Positions 15,999 through 25,153 of a DNA stretch of 64,000 bases are shown here, piece by piece. Below the pieces are notes generated by a model. The model was not told the DNA's origin, made no database searches, and saw nothing but the letters and a program-made list of their open reading frames with translations. The stretch comes from Helicobacter mesocricetorum. GTDB taxonomy: Bacteria > Campylobacterota > Campylobacteria > Campylobacterales > Helicobacteraceae. Each line of letters starts with the position of its first letter. Position 1 is the stretch's first letter. The position numbers and the translations under genes are program-made. The stretch spans positions 1 through 64,000 of the forward strand of contig NZ_FZPJ01000006.1 of NCBI RefSeq assembly GCF_900198605.1. Direction: 5' to 3'.

Positions 15999-17728
15999 TG
16001 AAAACTTTATTCCAATTATTATTTATTAATATACTTCTTTTTTCTTTTGCTTACAGCATAGAATCCTCTACAACCTCTGCTAATATCTCCCAAATCTTTG
16101 CTCAAGCACAAAACAATACAAACACAACCTCTACCCAATCAACGGATATGCTAACAGATAATTTGATACCAAACTCTCAAGATGCCCTCAATCATATCCA
16201 AAATTCAACTACTACAAAAGTATTTGGCTTCCATCTCTTTAATGGTAACTTCACCCAAGCTTCTCAATTCCTTTACAATCCAGATTACAAAATTGCTATA
16301 GGTGATAAGATAAACTTCAGAATGTGGGGTGCTGTTGAATTTCATAAAGAATTAATGGTCGATTCTCAAGGAAATATCTTCATTCCAGCTGTTGGAGCTG
16401 TTAATCTCTTAGGTGTTAGAAATGGGGATTTAGTCAAAGTTTTAAAATCTAGTATTGCTAAAATTTATAAGAATAATGTTTTTGTTTATGCGGATATGAA
16501 TGTTTATCAAAATGTATCTATTTTTATTACAGGAAATGTCAATAAGCCGGGTCTCTATCAAGGATTAAGCTCCGATTCTATCGTGCAATACCTAGATAAA
16601 GCCGGTGGAATCAACTTAGAATATGGTAGCTTTAGAGATATTGAAATACTGCGAGATAACAAACCTATTTTAAAAATAGATTTATACAATTTTCTCTTAA
16701 ATGGTAAAGTCCAATTATTTCCTTTTAGGACAGGTGATGTTATTTTGGTAAAAAATGTCCAACAATATGTTTCAGTTACTGGAGAAGTCCAAAAACCTTA
16801 CCGATTCGAATTAAAAGACGATATAAAAACACTAGAAGATATTGCCACTATCTCTGGTGCTAAACCCATAGTAACTAATGCTATTGTGCGCTCTTATCTC
16901 CAAAATAATGTCCTAGATATTACCTCTTATAATAAAAATCAATTCCAAAATGTCTTATTAAAAACAGGAGATGAGATAGAATTTCGTCCCGATTATAATA
17001 GCAAGAATATTAATATCTCTATCGAGGGTGAGCACGATGGCTTACACTCTCTTGTGGTAAAAAAAGGCACAACACTTAAAGAGGTTATAAGATTAATTAA
17101 AGTTAATCGCCAATCCAACATAGAGGCTATTCAAGTTTTCCGCAAAAGTGTTGCAAACTCTCAAAAGCAATTAATACAATCCCAGCTAAAAGAACTCGAA
17201 ACGCTTGCCTTAACTTCATCTTCTATAACAACACAAGAATCAGCTGTAAGAAGCAGTCAGGCAAGTATGATATTAGAATTCATCCAAAGGGCTAAAAATA
17301 TACAACCAAAAGGACAGATTACGCTTGATAATCAGGAGGCTTATGCCACGACTATATTAGAAGAAGGCGATATCATTAATATCCCGACAAAAAACAATCT
17401 TGTGCTTGTTCAAGGTGAGGTAGCCATTCCCGGTGCTTTCATCTATGAACCTCATAAAAATTTACAATACTATATTAAATTAGCTGGTGATTTCACAGAA
17501 AGAGCAAACAAAAAAAGAATCTTGCTCATACGAGCCAATGGTAAGGCAGAACGTTATAATGGTAGCTGGTATGCTCTCTCAAGCGCCCCGGGATTAAATC
17601 CGGGAGATTCCTTATTAGTGCTACCTGCCATAGAAACAGGTAGAAACTTGCAAGTTACAAGTATCCTAACACAAATTCTTTACCAAATTGCTATTGCTAC
17701 AAAAGTAGTATTAGACATTAATAAATAA
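15998..17728 (+). CDS. kpsD: Capsule export outer-membrane protein KpsD
   Basis: This 576-residue periplasmic/outer-membrane polysaccharide exporter has a signal peptide (TLFQLLFINILLFSFAYS). The polysaccharide-export domain includes YKIAIGDKINFRMWGAVEF at about residues 96-115. Several SLBB domains follow (FITGNVNKPGLYQG, VSVTGEVQKPYRFE, VLVQGEVAIPGAFIYE). It forms the exit channel for capsule together with KpsE. It is the last gene of the tight kpsMTED run. After it comes a 57-bp gap with a poly-G tract, then kpsS. Confidence 0.93.
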   Translation: MKTLFQLLFINILLFSFAYSIESSTTSANISQIFAQAQNNTNTTSTQSTDMLTDNLIPNSQDALNHIQNSTTTKVFGFHLFNGNFTQASQFLYNPDYKIAIGDKINFRMWGAVEFHKELMVDSQGNIFIPAVGAVNLLGVRNGDLVKVLKSSIAKIYKNNVFVYADMNVYQNVSIFITGNVNKPGLYQGLSSDSIVQYLDKAGGINLEYGSFRDIEILRDNKPILKIDLYNFLLNGKVQLFPFRTGDVILVKNVQQYVSVTGEVQKPYRFELKDDIKTLEDIATISGAKPIVTNAIVRSYLQNNVLDITSYNKNQFQNVLLKTGDEIEFRPDYNSKNINISIEGEHDGLHSLVVKKGTTLKEVIRLIKVNRQSNIEAIQVFRKSVANSQKQLIQSQLKELETLALTSSSITTQESAVRSSQASMILEFIQRAKNIQPKGQITLDNQEAYATTILEEGDIINIPTKNNLVLVQGEVAIPGAFIYEPHKNLQYYIKLAGDFTERANKKRILLIRANGKAERYNGSWYALSSAPGLNPGDSLLVLPAIETGRNLQVTSILTQILYQIAIATKVVLDINK

Positions 17729-17744
17729 TTAAAAACTAAAAAAT

Positions 17745-17757
17745 GGGGGGGGGGGGG
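17745..17757 (+). repeat. Homopolymeric tract of 13 G in the kpsD-kpsS gap
   Basis: Thirteen consecutive Gs follow AAAAAAT, 28 bp before the kpsS ATG. Tracts of this length are the standard contingency-locus repeats of Campylobacter and Helicobacter. An ATG at 17743-17745 uses the first G. With 13 Gs it opens an 18-codon frame that stops at 17797-17799, just inside kpsS. With 12 or 15 Gs it would run in frame into kpsS and add 14 residues. The Gs can also pair with CCTCCCC at 17766-17772, forming a leader hairpin whose stability depends on tract length. Confidence 0.92.
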
Positions 17758-17785
17758 CAATACCACCTCCCCACAGGAAAGTGGA

Positions 17786-18967
17786 ATGCAATTAGATAGC
17801 ATAATTAAAAAATTTCAATCGCAAAATATACTTCTTTTGCAAGGTCCTGTTGGACCATTTTTTTATTCTTTATCAAAAAAGCTTAAACAACAAGATTGCA
17901 AAATCTATAAAATTAACTTTAATGGGGGGGATTTTCTATTTTATCCCTTTAATGCCTTCAGTTATCGCAAAAATTTTGAAACTTTTCCTCTCTTTTTAGA
18001 AAAAATTATTAAAACATTTGGGATTGAGTGCATTATTTTATTTAATGACTGCCGCCCTATTCACAAAATATCTCTTGAACTCGCTAAAAATTTACAAATT
18101 CCCTGCTATGTTTTTGAAGAAGGGTATATTCGTCCAGATTTCATTACTTTTGAAAAAAGTGGCGTTAATGCTTACTCTAAAATCCCAAAAAGCAAGAATT
18201 TCTATCTTCAATATCAAGAACAAACTACATTCCCAATAAAAAAGGTTCGACATTCTTTTAGAAATATGGCTTGGTTTAGCTTTTTATATTGGTTAGCTTC
18301 ATTTTGTCTTAGCTGGTATTTTAATAACTCACTCCATCATAGGAGTCTTAGTCCCAAAGAAATGTTTCCTTGGTTTTTATCCCTTTTTAGAAAATGGCTT
18401 TATATTTGGAGCGAAAAAGACGATAATGCACTTATTCTAGCTTCGAAGAAAAAATATTTTGTTGCCATCTTGCAAGTCCATAATGATACACAAATCAAAA
18501 ATCATTTCACTGGAAGGAGAATTGAAAACTTTATTAAAAACAGCATTAAATCTTTTGCCAAAAATTCTAAACCCCAACATTTCTTAGTCATCAAACATCA
18601 TCCTATGGATAGAGGGTATCGCAATTATAAAAACTTTATTAAAAGACAAACAAAAAAATATAATATTAGTCATCGCGTTATTTACATCCACGATTCCCAC
18701 TTGCCAACCCTACTCCATAATGCTTTAGGTTGTATTGTTATTAATAGCACAACAGGCTTATCTGCACTTTTGCATAATTGTCCAACTAAAGTCTGCGGGA
18801 ATGCTTTTTATGACATTCAAGAATTAACTTTTCAAGAAAGTTTGGATAAATTTTGGAAATCAGCTAAAAAGTATAAAATCAATATGCAACTTTATAAGAA
18901 ATTTAGAAGCTACCTTATTGATAATACACAGATTAATGGAAGCTTCTATGGGAAACTCTTAAACTAA
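17786..18967 (+). CDS. kpsS: Capsule polysaccharide protein KpsS (Kdo-linker glycosyltransferase)
   Basis: This 393-residue protein shows family motifs LQGPVGPFFYSLSKKL, CYVFEEGYIRPDFIT, FLVIKHHPMDRGYRNY and INSTTGLSALLHNCPTKVCG. KpsS starts the poly-Kdo linker on the phospholipid that anchors the capsule; KpsC extends it, but no kpsC lies in this window. The start is supported by AGGAAA five bases before ATG. A 13-G tract lies in its leader, and a 7-G tract (17924-17930) falls inside the gene at INFNGGDF, so capsule expression may vary by slippage. It converges on galE with a 9-bp overlap. Confidence 0.9.
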   Translation: MQLDSIIKKFQSQNILLLQGPVGPFFYSLSKKLKQQDCKIYKINFNGGDFLFYPFNAFSYRKNFETFPLFLEKIIKTFGIECIILFNDCRPIHKISLELAKNLQIPCYVFEEGYIRPDFITFEKSGVNAYSKIPKSKNFYLQYQEQTTFPIKKVRHSFRNMAWFSFLYWLASFCLSWYFNNSLHHRSLSPKEMFPWFLSLFRKWLYIWSEKDDNALILASKKKYFVAILQVHNDTQIKNHFTGRRIENFIKNSIKSFAKNSKPQHFLVIKHHPMDRGYRNYKNFIKRQTKKYNISHRVIYIHDSHLPTLLHNALGCIVINSTTGLSALLHNCPTKVCGNAFYDIQELTFQESLDKFWKSAKKYKINMQLYKKFRSYLIDNTQINGSFYGKLLN

Positions 18968-19969
18968 ATTTTTCTCCCACAAATAAGCACTTTTACAAAT
19001 AAGTTCTAAATTTGCATATTGGGGTCTCCATTGCGTGAATTGTAGAATCTTCTTATTATCACTTACCAAAGTTGCAGGATCTCCTACTCTTCTTGCTTGA
19101 TTTTTCACAACAAAATCTACCCCACTAACAGCTTTTACACATTCTATCACTTCTTTAACACTAAAACCCTTTCCATATCCTACATTATAAATTTGTGAGA
19201 GTGAAGTTTGCTCCAATGTTTTTAGAGCCTCAAAATGCGCACTAGCTAAATCATCAATATGAATATAATCACGGATACAAGTCCCATCATAGGTTGGATA
19301 ATCACTCCCAAATATCCCCATTTCTTTACGTTTCCCTACTGCACATTCAGATGCAATTTTAATCAAATGGGTAGCATTTTTAGTTCTTTGTCCTAATTTG
19401 GGTTTATCCATTAAAGCACCAGCAACATTGAAATAACGCAAAATAACACTTCTAAACTCTGATTGAGCCACCTCAAAATGCGATAAGATTTTTTCAACCA
19501 TAAGTTTAGATTCTCCATAAGCATTAATAGGACAAGTTGTGGTAGTCTCATCAATACAATCTTTTTTGGTTGGCTCCCCATAAACTGCAGCCGTAGAACT
19601 AAAAATAAATTGATGGATATTAAACTTTTGTATAACTTCCAGCAACACTAAAGTATTAGCAACATTATTATGAAAATACAATAAGGGATTTTTCACAGAT
19701 TCTGAAACAATCAAGCTACCAGCAAAATGAATAACGGCTTTGCAAGCATATTGCTTAAAAATACTCTCCAATAACACCCTATCCCCAAAACTACCTTGTA
19801 TAAATTCCACCCTATTAGGAAAACTCTGTTGTAAAAAGAAAATATTTTCCATAAAGCCAGTGCTTAGATTATCTAAAATAATAATCTTACAATCGCAATT
19901 TTGCAAAAAAGCATAGGCTGTATGAGATCCGATATAACCAGCAGCACCTGTAAATAAATAAACTTTCAT
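18959..19969 (-). CDS. galE: UDP-glucose 4-epimerase / UDP-N-acetylglucosamine 4-epimerase
   Basis: This 336-residue short-chain dehydrogenase-type epimerase has the NAD motif TGAAGYIGSHTAYAF at residues 7-21, SSTAAVYGEP, and the catalytic YGESKLMVEK. It supplies UDP-galactose or UDP-GalNAc for surface glycans. Which substrate is used cannot be read from sequence; the Campylobacter counterpart (Gne) uses both. It is the last gene of a minus-strand operon with the small membrane protein, P450 and hydrolase genes, and it points toward the capsule genes. Confidence 0.93.
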   Translation of the reverse strand: MKVYLFTGAAGYIGSHTAYAFLQNCDCKIIILDNLSTGFMENIFFLQQSFPNRVEFIQGSFGDRVLLESIFKQYACKAVIHFAGSLIVSESVKNPLLYFHNNVANTLVLLEVIQKFNIHQFIFSSTAAVYGEPTKKDCIDETTTTCPINAYGESKLMVEKILSHFEVAQSEFRSVILRYFNVAGALMDKPKLGQRTKNATHLIKIASECAVGKRKEMGIFGSDYPTYDGTCIRDYIHIDDLASAHFEALKTLEQTSLSQIYNVGYGKGFSVKEVIECVKAVSGVDFVVKNQARRVGDPATLVSDNKKILQFTQWRPQYANLELICKSAYLWEKNLV

Positions 19970-19978
19970 CTTTAGCCT

Positions 19979-20332
19979 TTATAGTTGTTTGCCTATAGTT
20001 TGTTGGTTTAAGCCTTTACGCAAAATTAAATCAATTACAGGCTGTTCTCTTTGATTGGCTCGTTTGCAATGATCCTTTTGGAATAAATCTGTAATTTGTA
20101 TAACAATCTTTGCCCATTTTCTCTCTTTCTCTCTCCAAGCGTGAGAAGAAATAGATTCCCACGCATATCCATTAAAGAGTGTTGCATTAACAAAATGATC
20201 TAAAGCCCTAACTCCTTGCCTTACACGACTAACTTTACCAAAAATCCCCACTATAACAATAAATAAATATCCTATAATCATTAAAGGGACAAGAATACAA
20301 AGCAAAAGAGTTCCAGCTAACTTTTCTTTCAT
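19979..20332 (-). CDS. Small membrane protein of unknown function in the P450-galE operon
   Basis: This 117-residue protein has one strong N-terminal membrane helix (LAGTLLLCILVPLMIIGYL and following, residues about 5-32). A soluble part follows, with a compact segment ALDHFVNATLFNGYAWESIS and a C-terminal stretch KRANQREQPVIDLIL. I do not recognise a named family. It begins 7 bp after the P450 stop and ends 9 bp before galE, so it is surely co-transcribed. A role as partner or membrane tether of the neighbouring enzymes is only suggested by position. Confidence 0.75.
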   Translation of the reverse strand: MKEKLAGTLLLCILVPLMIIGYLFIVIVGIFGKVSRVRQGVRALDHFVNATLFNGYAWESISSHAWREKERKWAKIVIQITDLFQKDHCKRANQREQPVIDLILRKGLNQQTIGKQL

Positions 20333-20339
20333 TATTTAA

Positions 20340-21713
20340 TTATTCTCTCTTTGTAAATTTAATATACATTCCATTATTAGATCGGATTGTCAAGCGTCCC
20401 ACCACATCTGGAACAAAATTTTCTTGCAATTCTATCTTATAAGTCCTTAAAATATTGGCTAAAATCAACACCGCTTCTTGCATAGCAAAGCCCTGTCCTA
20501 TACAAATCCTCTCACCCACACCAAAAGGAATATAAGTATCTTTGATAATCCCTTGCTTTTCTTCAAATCTTGAAGGATTAAAATGATGAGGATTTTTCCA
20601 ATAATCGCTATGCCTCTGTATTAGCCAAGGAGCTACTACAACACCAGAACCTTCTTTAAGGAGTTTATTTCTAATTTTTGTTTTTTTAATAGCTGTTCGT
20701 GCGAAAAATCCAACAGGAGGATAAAGCCTCAAAGACTCTTTAAAAACATTGGTTAAATATTTCATTTTTCTTAGATGCTGCAAACTAAATTCTTCATCTT
20801 TGGCAATATCATAAATCTCTTTATAAGCAATCTCTTGTTCTTTTGGGGATATACTTAAAATATAAAGCGTCCAACTTAAAGCACTTGCACTTGTCTCATG
20901 ACCTGCTAAAAAAAGCATAGCTACTTGATCTAAAATTTCTTTAAAAGTAAATCTCTTATTAGTCTGTGTATCCACTACTTCTAATAAAGAAGATAAAATA
21001 TCTTCATAATCCCCCTTCTCTCCTCTTTGAATCTCTTCATAGCGGGGTTTAATAATATCACTCAAAACTTTGCGTATAACCTCTCCAGCCTTCATTCTAT
21101 TCTTATCACCAAGGAGATAAGATAGCCATTTAGGGAAGCAAAACATTTTCCAAATGGCAGTATGCACTGTCTCTTCTTGAAAAATCGCAAACGCCTCTAA
21201 AACTTCTTTACCCTTTAGGGAATCAAGTTTTTTAGACATAATTGTTCTAAAAATTACATCAGCAGTTACAAAAGTCATTATTTCATCAACTTCAATAACA
21301 CTATTATTGGGATATTGATGGATTTTTTGCATCATCTCATCAACAGCCTCTTTCATCAAACTAAATACTTTTGTAATTCTTGCTTGTTCAAAAGATGGAC
21401 GCAAAAGCTCTCTTTGCTTCTCCCATAACTTCCCATTAGTAGTAAAAATACTCTCCCCTAAAAGAGGGCTTAATAATTCATGCAATAGATCACTTTTAGG
21501 AAAATCTCTTACCTCATCAACCATTATTCTTCTAATATCTTGGGGGTGATTGGCAATATATAAATCAAATCCGGGCATTTTAACTCTCCCAGATTTCATC
21601 TTATAACTTCGTTCATACAATCCATCAAGCCAAGATCTTCTTTTAAGAAAAAAGGTAGTCCATAAAGTTGCCTTATTTTTATGAGGTTTTGGAAAAAATG
21701 GACACTCATTCAT
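20340..21713 (-). CDS. Cytochrome P450 (CYP172-like)
   Basis: This 457-residue P450 has all core motifs: I-helix AGHETSASALSWTLY, K-helix ExxR in KESLRLYPPVGFF, and the heme loop FGVGERICIGQGFAMQ with the thiolate Cys at about residue 404. The organisation matches the single P450 of C. jejuni (Cj1411c, CYP172A), which also lies next to kpsS. The physiological substrate is not known; the context suggests a lipid or surface-glycan precursor. It needs ferredoxin/flavodoxin-type electron donors that are not encoded nearby. Its start overlaps the upstream membrane protein gene by 8 bp. Confidence 0.93.
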   Translation of the reverse strand: MNECPFFPKPHKNKATLWTTFFLKRRSWLDGLYERSYKMKSGRVKMPGFDLYIANHPQDIRRIMVDEVRDFPKSDLLHELLSPLLGESIFTTNGKLWEKQRELLRPSFEQARITKVFSLMKEAVDEMMQKIHQYPNNSVIEVDEIMTFVTADVIFRTIMSKKLDSLKGKEVLEAFAIFQEETVHTAIWKMFCFPKWLSYLLGDKNRMKAGEVIRKVLSDIIKPRYEEIQRGEKGDYEDILSSLLEVVDTQTNKRFTFKEILDQVAMLFLAGHETSASALSWTLYILSISPKEQEIAYKEIYDIAKDEEFSLQHLRKMKYLTNVFKESLRLYPPVGFFARTAIKKTKIRNKLLKEGSGVVVAPWLIQRHSDYWKNPHHFNPSRFEEKQGIIKDTYIPFGVGERICIGQGFAMQEAVLILANILRTYKIELQENFVPDVVGRLTIRSNNGMYIKFTKRE

Positions 21714-22839
21714 TCTTACTCCTTAAAAGTTTAGTTTCTAAAGTATCAATCCCACCAATAAAATTAAAATAATCATAAACTCCTATTATTTCTGTCGCAT
21801 AGAGATACAAAAAATGTGCCAAATATCTATTTCTACGAATCTCTTTATAGCTTTGAGGAGTAAAAAGCTTATGAAATCTAGCAGAGAGATAAATAGGGGG
21901 AAACTTCGCTTCAATCTTAGAAATTCTCACAAAATCCACAAAAGGAAAACAAGCACCATCAATGGGGGAGGTAATATCAAACCATACAATGGGGGTATTT
22001 ACCAAAAGCTCTAAATCTCTCTTGAAAGCTTGATAGTCTTTTTGAAAACTCACCAAAGGGATACATTCTCCAAGCGTTAGCATCTTAAACCCCTCCAAAG
22101 AAATTCCCTCTTTATTAGCTCTTGCAATAACCTTTGCAGCTATATTAACAGCTAAGATTGTTCCTACGCTATGAGCGGATAAAATAAGCTCATAATCTTT
22201 AATATTGCGATGTTCTTTGAATTTGTGATAAATCACTTTTGCAAAACCATCAATTAAACCATCTATCTCTTCAATCTTATTAAGTGCGTATTTAGCGCAA
22301 AAGGCATAAATATTTGAAAGCCAAAAAACTGCTATTTTCTTCCCTCCATAGATAATAAGCTTACTAAAAGCTAATACCATCACAAAAGCCATAAAAATAG
22401 CAAAAAAAAGATTCCACTCTTTAAGTGTTAAAAACAAAAAATAAATACAAGCAAAAGCTAGGCTATATCCCAAAGTAAAATACAAAATAGGATAAAGTCC
22501 AGCAACTAATTGCGTCTTAGATTCTTTAATAAAGGTAACAAAAATTCCCGATAAAATATACATTTTAAAAAAATATATAAAATCTAAAACAAAATCTAAA
22601 ATACTCCTTGACCAATACTTCTTAACAATCTCATTCCATTCTAAAAAATAATAATAACTTAGAGCTTGTTGATGGGTAATTTTACAAAAAGGGAATTGCG
22701 AATTAGTAAAACAAGAGGAAATCTCTAAATCAAGATGATTAATAGCATTTTGTTTCAAAAGATTCTTTTTTAACAATGCATAGTAATAACGATAACTTCG
22801 AGGATCATATCCTCCTATATAAAAAACATCTCGCAACAT
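21706..22839 (-). CDS. Membrane protein with putative alpha/beta-hydrolase (serine hydrolase) site
   Basis: This 377-residue protein has three to four hydrophobic helices (residues about 85-190), including ILYFTLGYSLAFACIYFLF. The C-terminal soluble half contains ELILSAHSVGTILAVN, which resembles the nucleophile elbow of lipases and esterases (AHSVG instead of GxSxG). The later DITSPIDGACF and SARFHKLFTPQSY might supply acid and histidine. It is the first gene of the P450 operon and corresponds in position to the membrane protein Cj1412c beside kpsS in C. jejuni. Its function is unknown. Hydrolase activity is inferred from one motif. Confidence 0.78.
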   Translation of the reverse strand: MLRDVFYIGGYDPRSYRYYYALLKKNLLKQNAINHLDLEISSCFTNSQFPFCKITHQQALSYYYFLEWNEIVKKYWSRSILDFVLDFIYFFKMYILSGIFVTFIKESKTQLVAGLYPILYFTLGYSLAFACIYFLFLTLKEWNLFFAIFMAFVMVLAFSKLIIYGGKKIAVFWLSNIYAFCAKYALNKIEEIDGLIDGFAKVIYHKFKEHRNIKDYELILSAHSVGTILAVNIAAKVIARANKEGISLEGFKMLTLGECIPLVSFQKDYQAFKRDLELLVNTPIVWFDITSPIDGACFPFVDFVRISKIEAKFPPIYLSARFHKLFTPQSYKEIRRNRYLAHFLYLYATEIIGVYDYFNFIGGIDTLETKLLRSKNE

Positions 22840-22993
22840 TCAACCAACTTCGTTCTATAATGCTAATTATATTAGATAATAACTAAAAAACGCTATTATC
22901 TTTGAAAATTCCTAATAGACAATTAAAGAGTGGATTTACTTTTCTTTTACAAAATTTATGCAAGAATCCAAAAAACACTCTAAGGATTTATAT

Positions 22994-24781
22994 ATGTGTG
23001 GAATCGTTGGTTATATAGGTAATTCCGAAAAAAAATCTATGCTTTTAAATGGATTAAAAGAATTAGAATATCGTGGCTATGATTCTGCTGGAATCTCCGT
23101 CTTATCAAATGGAGTTTTACAAACCTTTAAAGCAGTAGGAAAAATCATTAATTTAGAAAGAAAATGCCATAACTTCGTCTCTAAAGGTTTTGGGCTTGGC
23201 ATAGGACACACGCGTTGGGCGACACATGGCAAACCAACAGAAGTCAATGCACACCCACATTTTGGGAATTTTAGCAATATTGTCCATAATGGCATTATTG
23301 AAAACTACCAAAGCCTTAAAGAATCCCTGCAAAAAGAAGGAAAACATTTCATCTCGCAAACAGATACTGAAGTCATTGTGCATTTATTTGAATCCTATAT
23401 AGAGAAATCCCAAAATATTCTTGAAGCTTTCACAAAAACAATTCATAGCCTCAAAGGTGCTTATGCTATCTTACTCATTACCCAAAAATCTCCCGATACT
23501 ATTTATTATGCCAAAAATGGCTCACCACTTATTATTGGGAAGAACAATGATGAAATCTTTTTTGCTTCTTCTGATGCACCTTTAATAGGGCTTGTTAAGG
23601 AAGTAAGCTATTTAGAAGATGGTGCGATAGGAGCTATGAATCCACAAAGCTTTAAAAACCTAGAAAATATCCATCCCTTATTACAAGATAAATTATCGGC
23701 ACAAAAAGATGGTTTTACTTTTTTTATGGAAAAGGAGATTTATGAACAACACAGGGTTTTACTAGAAACAATGATAGGGAGAGTGCAAGAGGATTGCTTT
23801 ATTTTAGAAGAATTAATGGTTATAGACTTAAATTCTATTTCTTCTATTACCCTATGTGCTTGTGGAACAAGTTATCATTCCGCACTTGCTGGAAGCTATT
23901 TACTAGAAAAAATAGCCAAAATTAAAACTAAAGTCGAAATTGCTAGTGAGTTTCGCTATAAAGAGCCTATTCTTAATAGCGGAGAATTATTTATTGTTAT
24001 TTCACAAAGTGGTGAAACAGCAGATACTTTAGAGGCTTTAAAACTCATCAAAAAACAAGGATTCCAAACCCTTAGTATTTGCAATGTTGATAATAGCAGT
24101 ATTGTAAGAGAAAGCCATACAACAATCCTTACAAGAGCTGGGATTGAAAAAGGTGTTGCAAGCACTAAAGCATTCTCAACTCAAGTGATGGTTTTATGGA
24201 TATTAGCAGGATTTTTAGCGCAAACAAAAGGAATACTACAAAAAACTGAAGCTCAAGCAATTACCCAAAGTATGTTTAAAGCTGCCCACCTAACAAAGAT
24301 TAATCCTAAAATGCACGAACACATTAAACGTCTCACAAAACGTTATTTACACGGACATGGTTTCTTTTTTATTGGGAGAGATATTTTTTATCCTTTGGCA
24401 CTAGAGGGAGCATTAAAGCTTAAAGAAATTAGCTATCTTCACGCTGAAGGCTATGCAAGTGGTGAAATGAAGCACGGACCCATTGCATTAGCAGATACGC
24501 GATTATTTTGTGTAGCACTTATGCCACAAAACCTATTATACGAGAAAATAAAAAGCAATGTCGAAGAACTTAGTGCTAGAGATGCAACGATTTGCGCTAT
24601 TACTTCTAAATATTATGAGGGAAGTGATGATTGGATTAAAACCTCCCAATCACAAACTTATATGGAAGAATTTTTTGAAATGATGGTAGCATTACAACTT
24701 TTTGCCCTAGAAGTTTCTTTAAGATTAGGCAATGATGTAGATATGCCTAGAAATTTAGCAAAAAGTGTAACTGTGGAATAA
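22994..24781 (+). CDS. glmS: Glucosamine-fructose-6-phosphate aminotransferase (isomerizing)
   Basis: GlmS makes glucosamine-6-phosphate from fructose-6-phosphate and glutamine, the entry to peptidoglycan and LPS amino sugars. The start is set at the ATG giving MCGIVGYIG, because Cys after the Met must be the N-terminal nucleophile; AAGGAT precedes it. The frame is open 12 codons further upstream. The glutaminase domain shows GHTRWATHG and HNGIIENY. The two SIS isomerase domains follow (CACGTSYHSAL, ISQSGETADTLEAL), ending DMPRNLAKSVTVE. It is monocistronic and divergent from the P450 operon. No glmS ribozyme is visible upstream. Confidence 0.97.
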   Translation: MCGIVGYIGNSEKKSMLLNGLKELEYRGYDSAGISVLSNGVLQTFKAVGKIINLERKCHNFVSKGFGLGIGHTRWATHGKPTEVNAHPHFGNFSNIVHNGIIENYQSLKESLQKEGKHFISQTDTEVIVHLFESYIEKSQNILEAFTKTIHSLKGAYAILLITQKSPDTIYYAKNGSPLIIGKNNDEIFFASSDAPLIGLVKEVSYLEDGAIGAMNPQSFKNLENIHPLLQDKLSAQKDGFTFFMEKEIYEQHRVLLETMIGRVQEDCFILEELMVIDLNSISSITLCACGTSYHSALAGSYLLEKIAKIKTKVEIASEFRYKEPILNSGELFIVISQSGETADTLEALKLIKKQGFQTLSICNVDNSSIVRESHTTILTRAGIEKGVASTKAFSTQVMVLWILAGFLAQTKGILQKTEAQAITQSMFKAAHLTKINPKMHEHIKRLTKRYLHGHGFFFIGRDIFYPLALEGALKLKEISYLHAEGYASGEMKHGPIALADTRLFCVALMPQNLLYEKIKSNVEELSARDATICAITSKYYEGSDDWIKTSQSQTYMEEFFEMMVALQLFALEVSLRLGNDVDMPRNLAKSVTVE

Positions 24782-25153
24782 TAAAAACTCTCTTGTAGAT
24801 TTACTAGGTAAGAATCAACTTGTTTTAATACAAAAATAGCTTTAAAATTTCAAAATATCGGAAAATTCAATATTTTTAAATTATGTGTTTATAAAAATTA
24901 CTCTTAGCCTCAAAACACAAGAGAAAGTTCTAATGCTTCATAAAAGACCTTTGCTAATTATTAAAAATCCACTTATTTAGTAAGAGAATGCGGTTTTCTT
25001 ACCAAATCCAAATAAGCCAACAAAGAAAGATTGTTTTTATTTTTCAATAAATAATAAAAAAAAAAGAAAGTAAGTAAAATCTAAATTCAAATCTATTTTA
25101 AAGCAAAGATAAATGGAATCATTAAGAAAATAATTTCATTATCTCTTAATGAA
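24782..25153. other. Gene-free gap between glmS and ftsZ (convergent)
   Basis: About 370 bp of AT-rich DNA between two convergent genes. I see no coding frame, tRNA or recognisable RNA. Two inverted repeats stand out: GTAAGA/TCTTAC at 24980-25002 and the longer one beside the ftsZ stop listed separately. It probably holds the terminators of both genes. Confidence 0.6.
25119..25152 (-). terminator. Inverted repeat downstream of ftsZ, possible terminator
   Basis: A perfect 9-bp inverted repeat, TCATTAAGA and TCTTAATGA, with a 16-nt loop lies directly after the ftsZ stop. There is no clear U run and the stem is AT-rich, so termination is only suggested by position. Confidence 0.35.

Noticed and set aside
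17743-17799. Upstream mini-frame starting in the poly-G tract as an independent peptide gene
   Set aside because: No Shine-Dalgarno sequence precedes it, and its length depends on tract size; treated as part of the kpsS leader instead.
18949-18979. TGGGA/TCCCA inverted repeat at the kpsS-galE junction as a terminator
   Set aside because: The stem is only 5 bp with a long loop inside two overlapping coding ends; not convincing.
22840-22993. glmS-type riboswitch or ribozyme upstream of glmS
   Set aside because: The gap is short and AT-rich, lacks the conserved ribozyme core, and such ribozymes are known from Gram-positive bacteria.
24980-25002. GTAAGA/TCTTAC inverted repeat downstream of glmS as a terminator or protein-binding site
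   Set aside because: The stem is only 6 bp, there is no U run, and it is 200 bp from the stop; such repeats occur by chance in AT-rich DNA.
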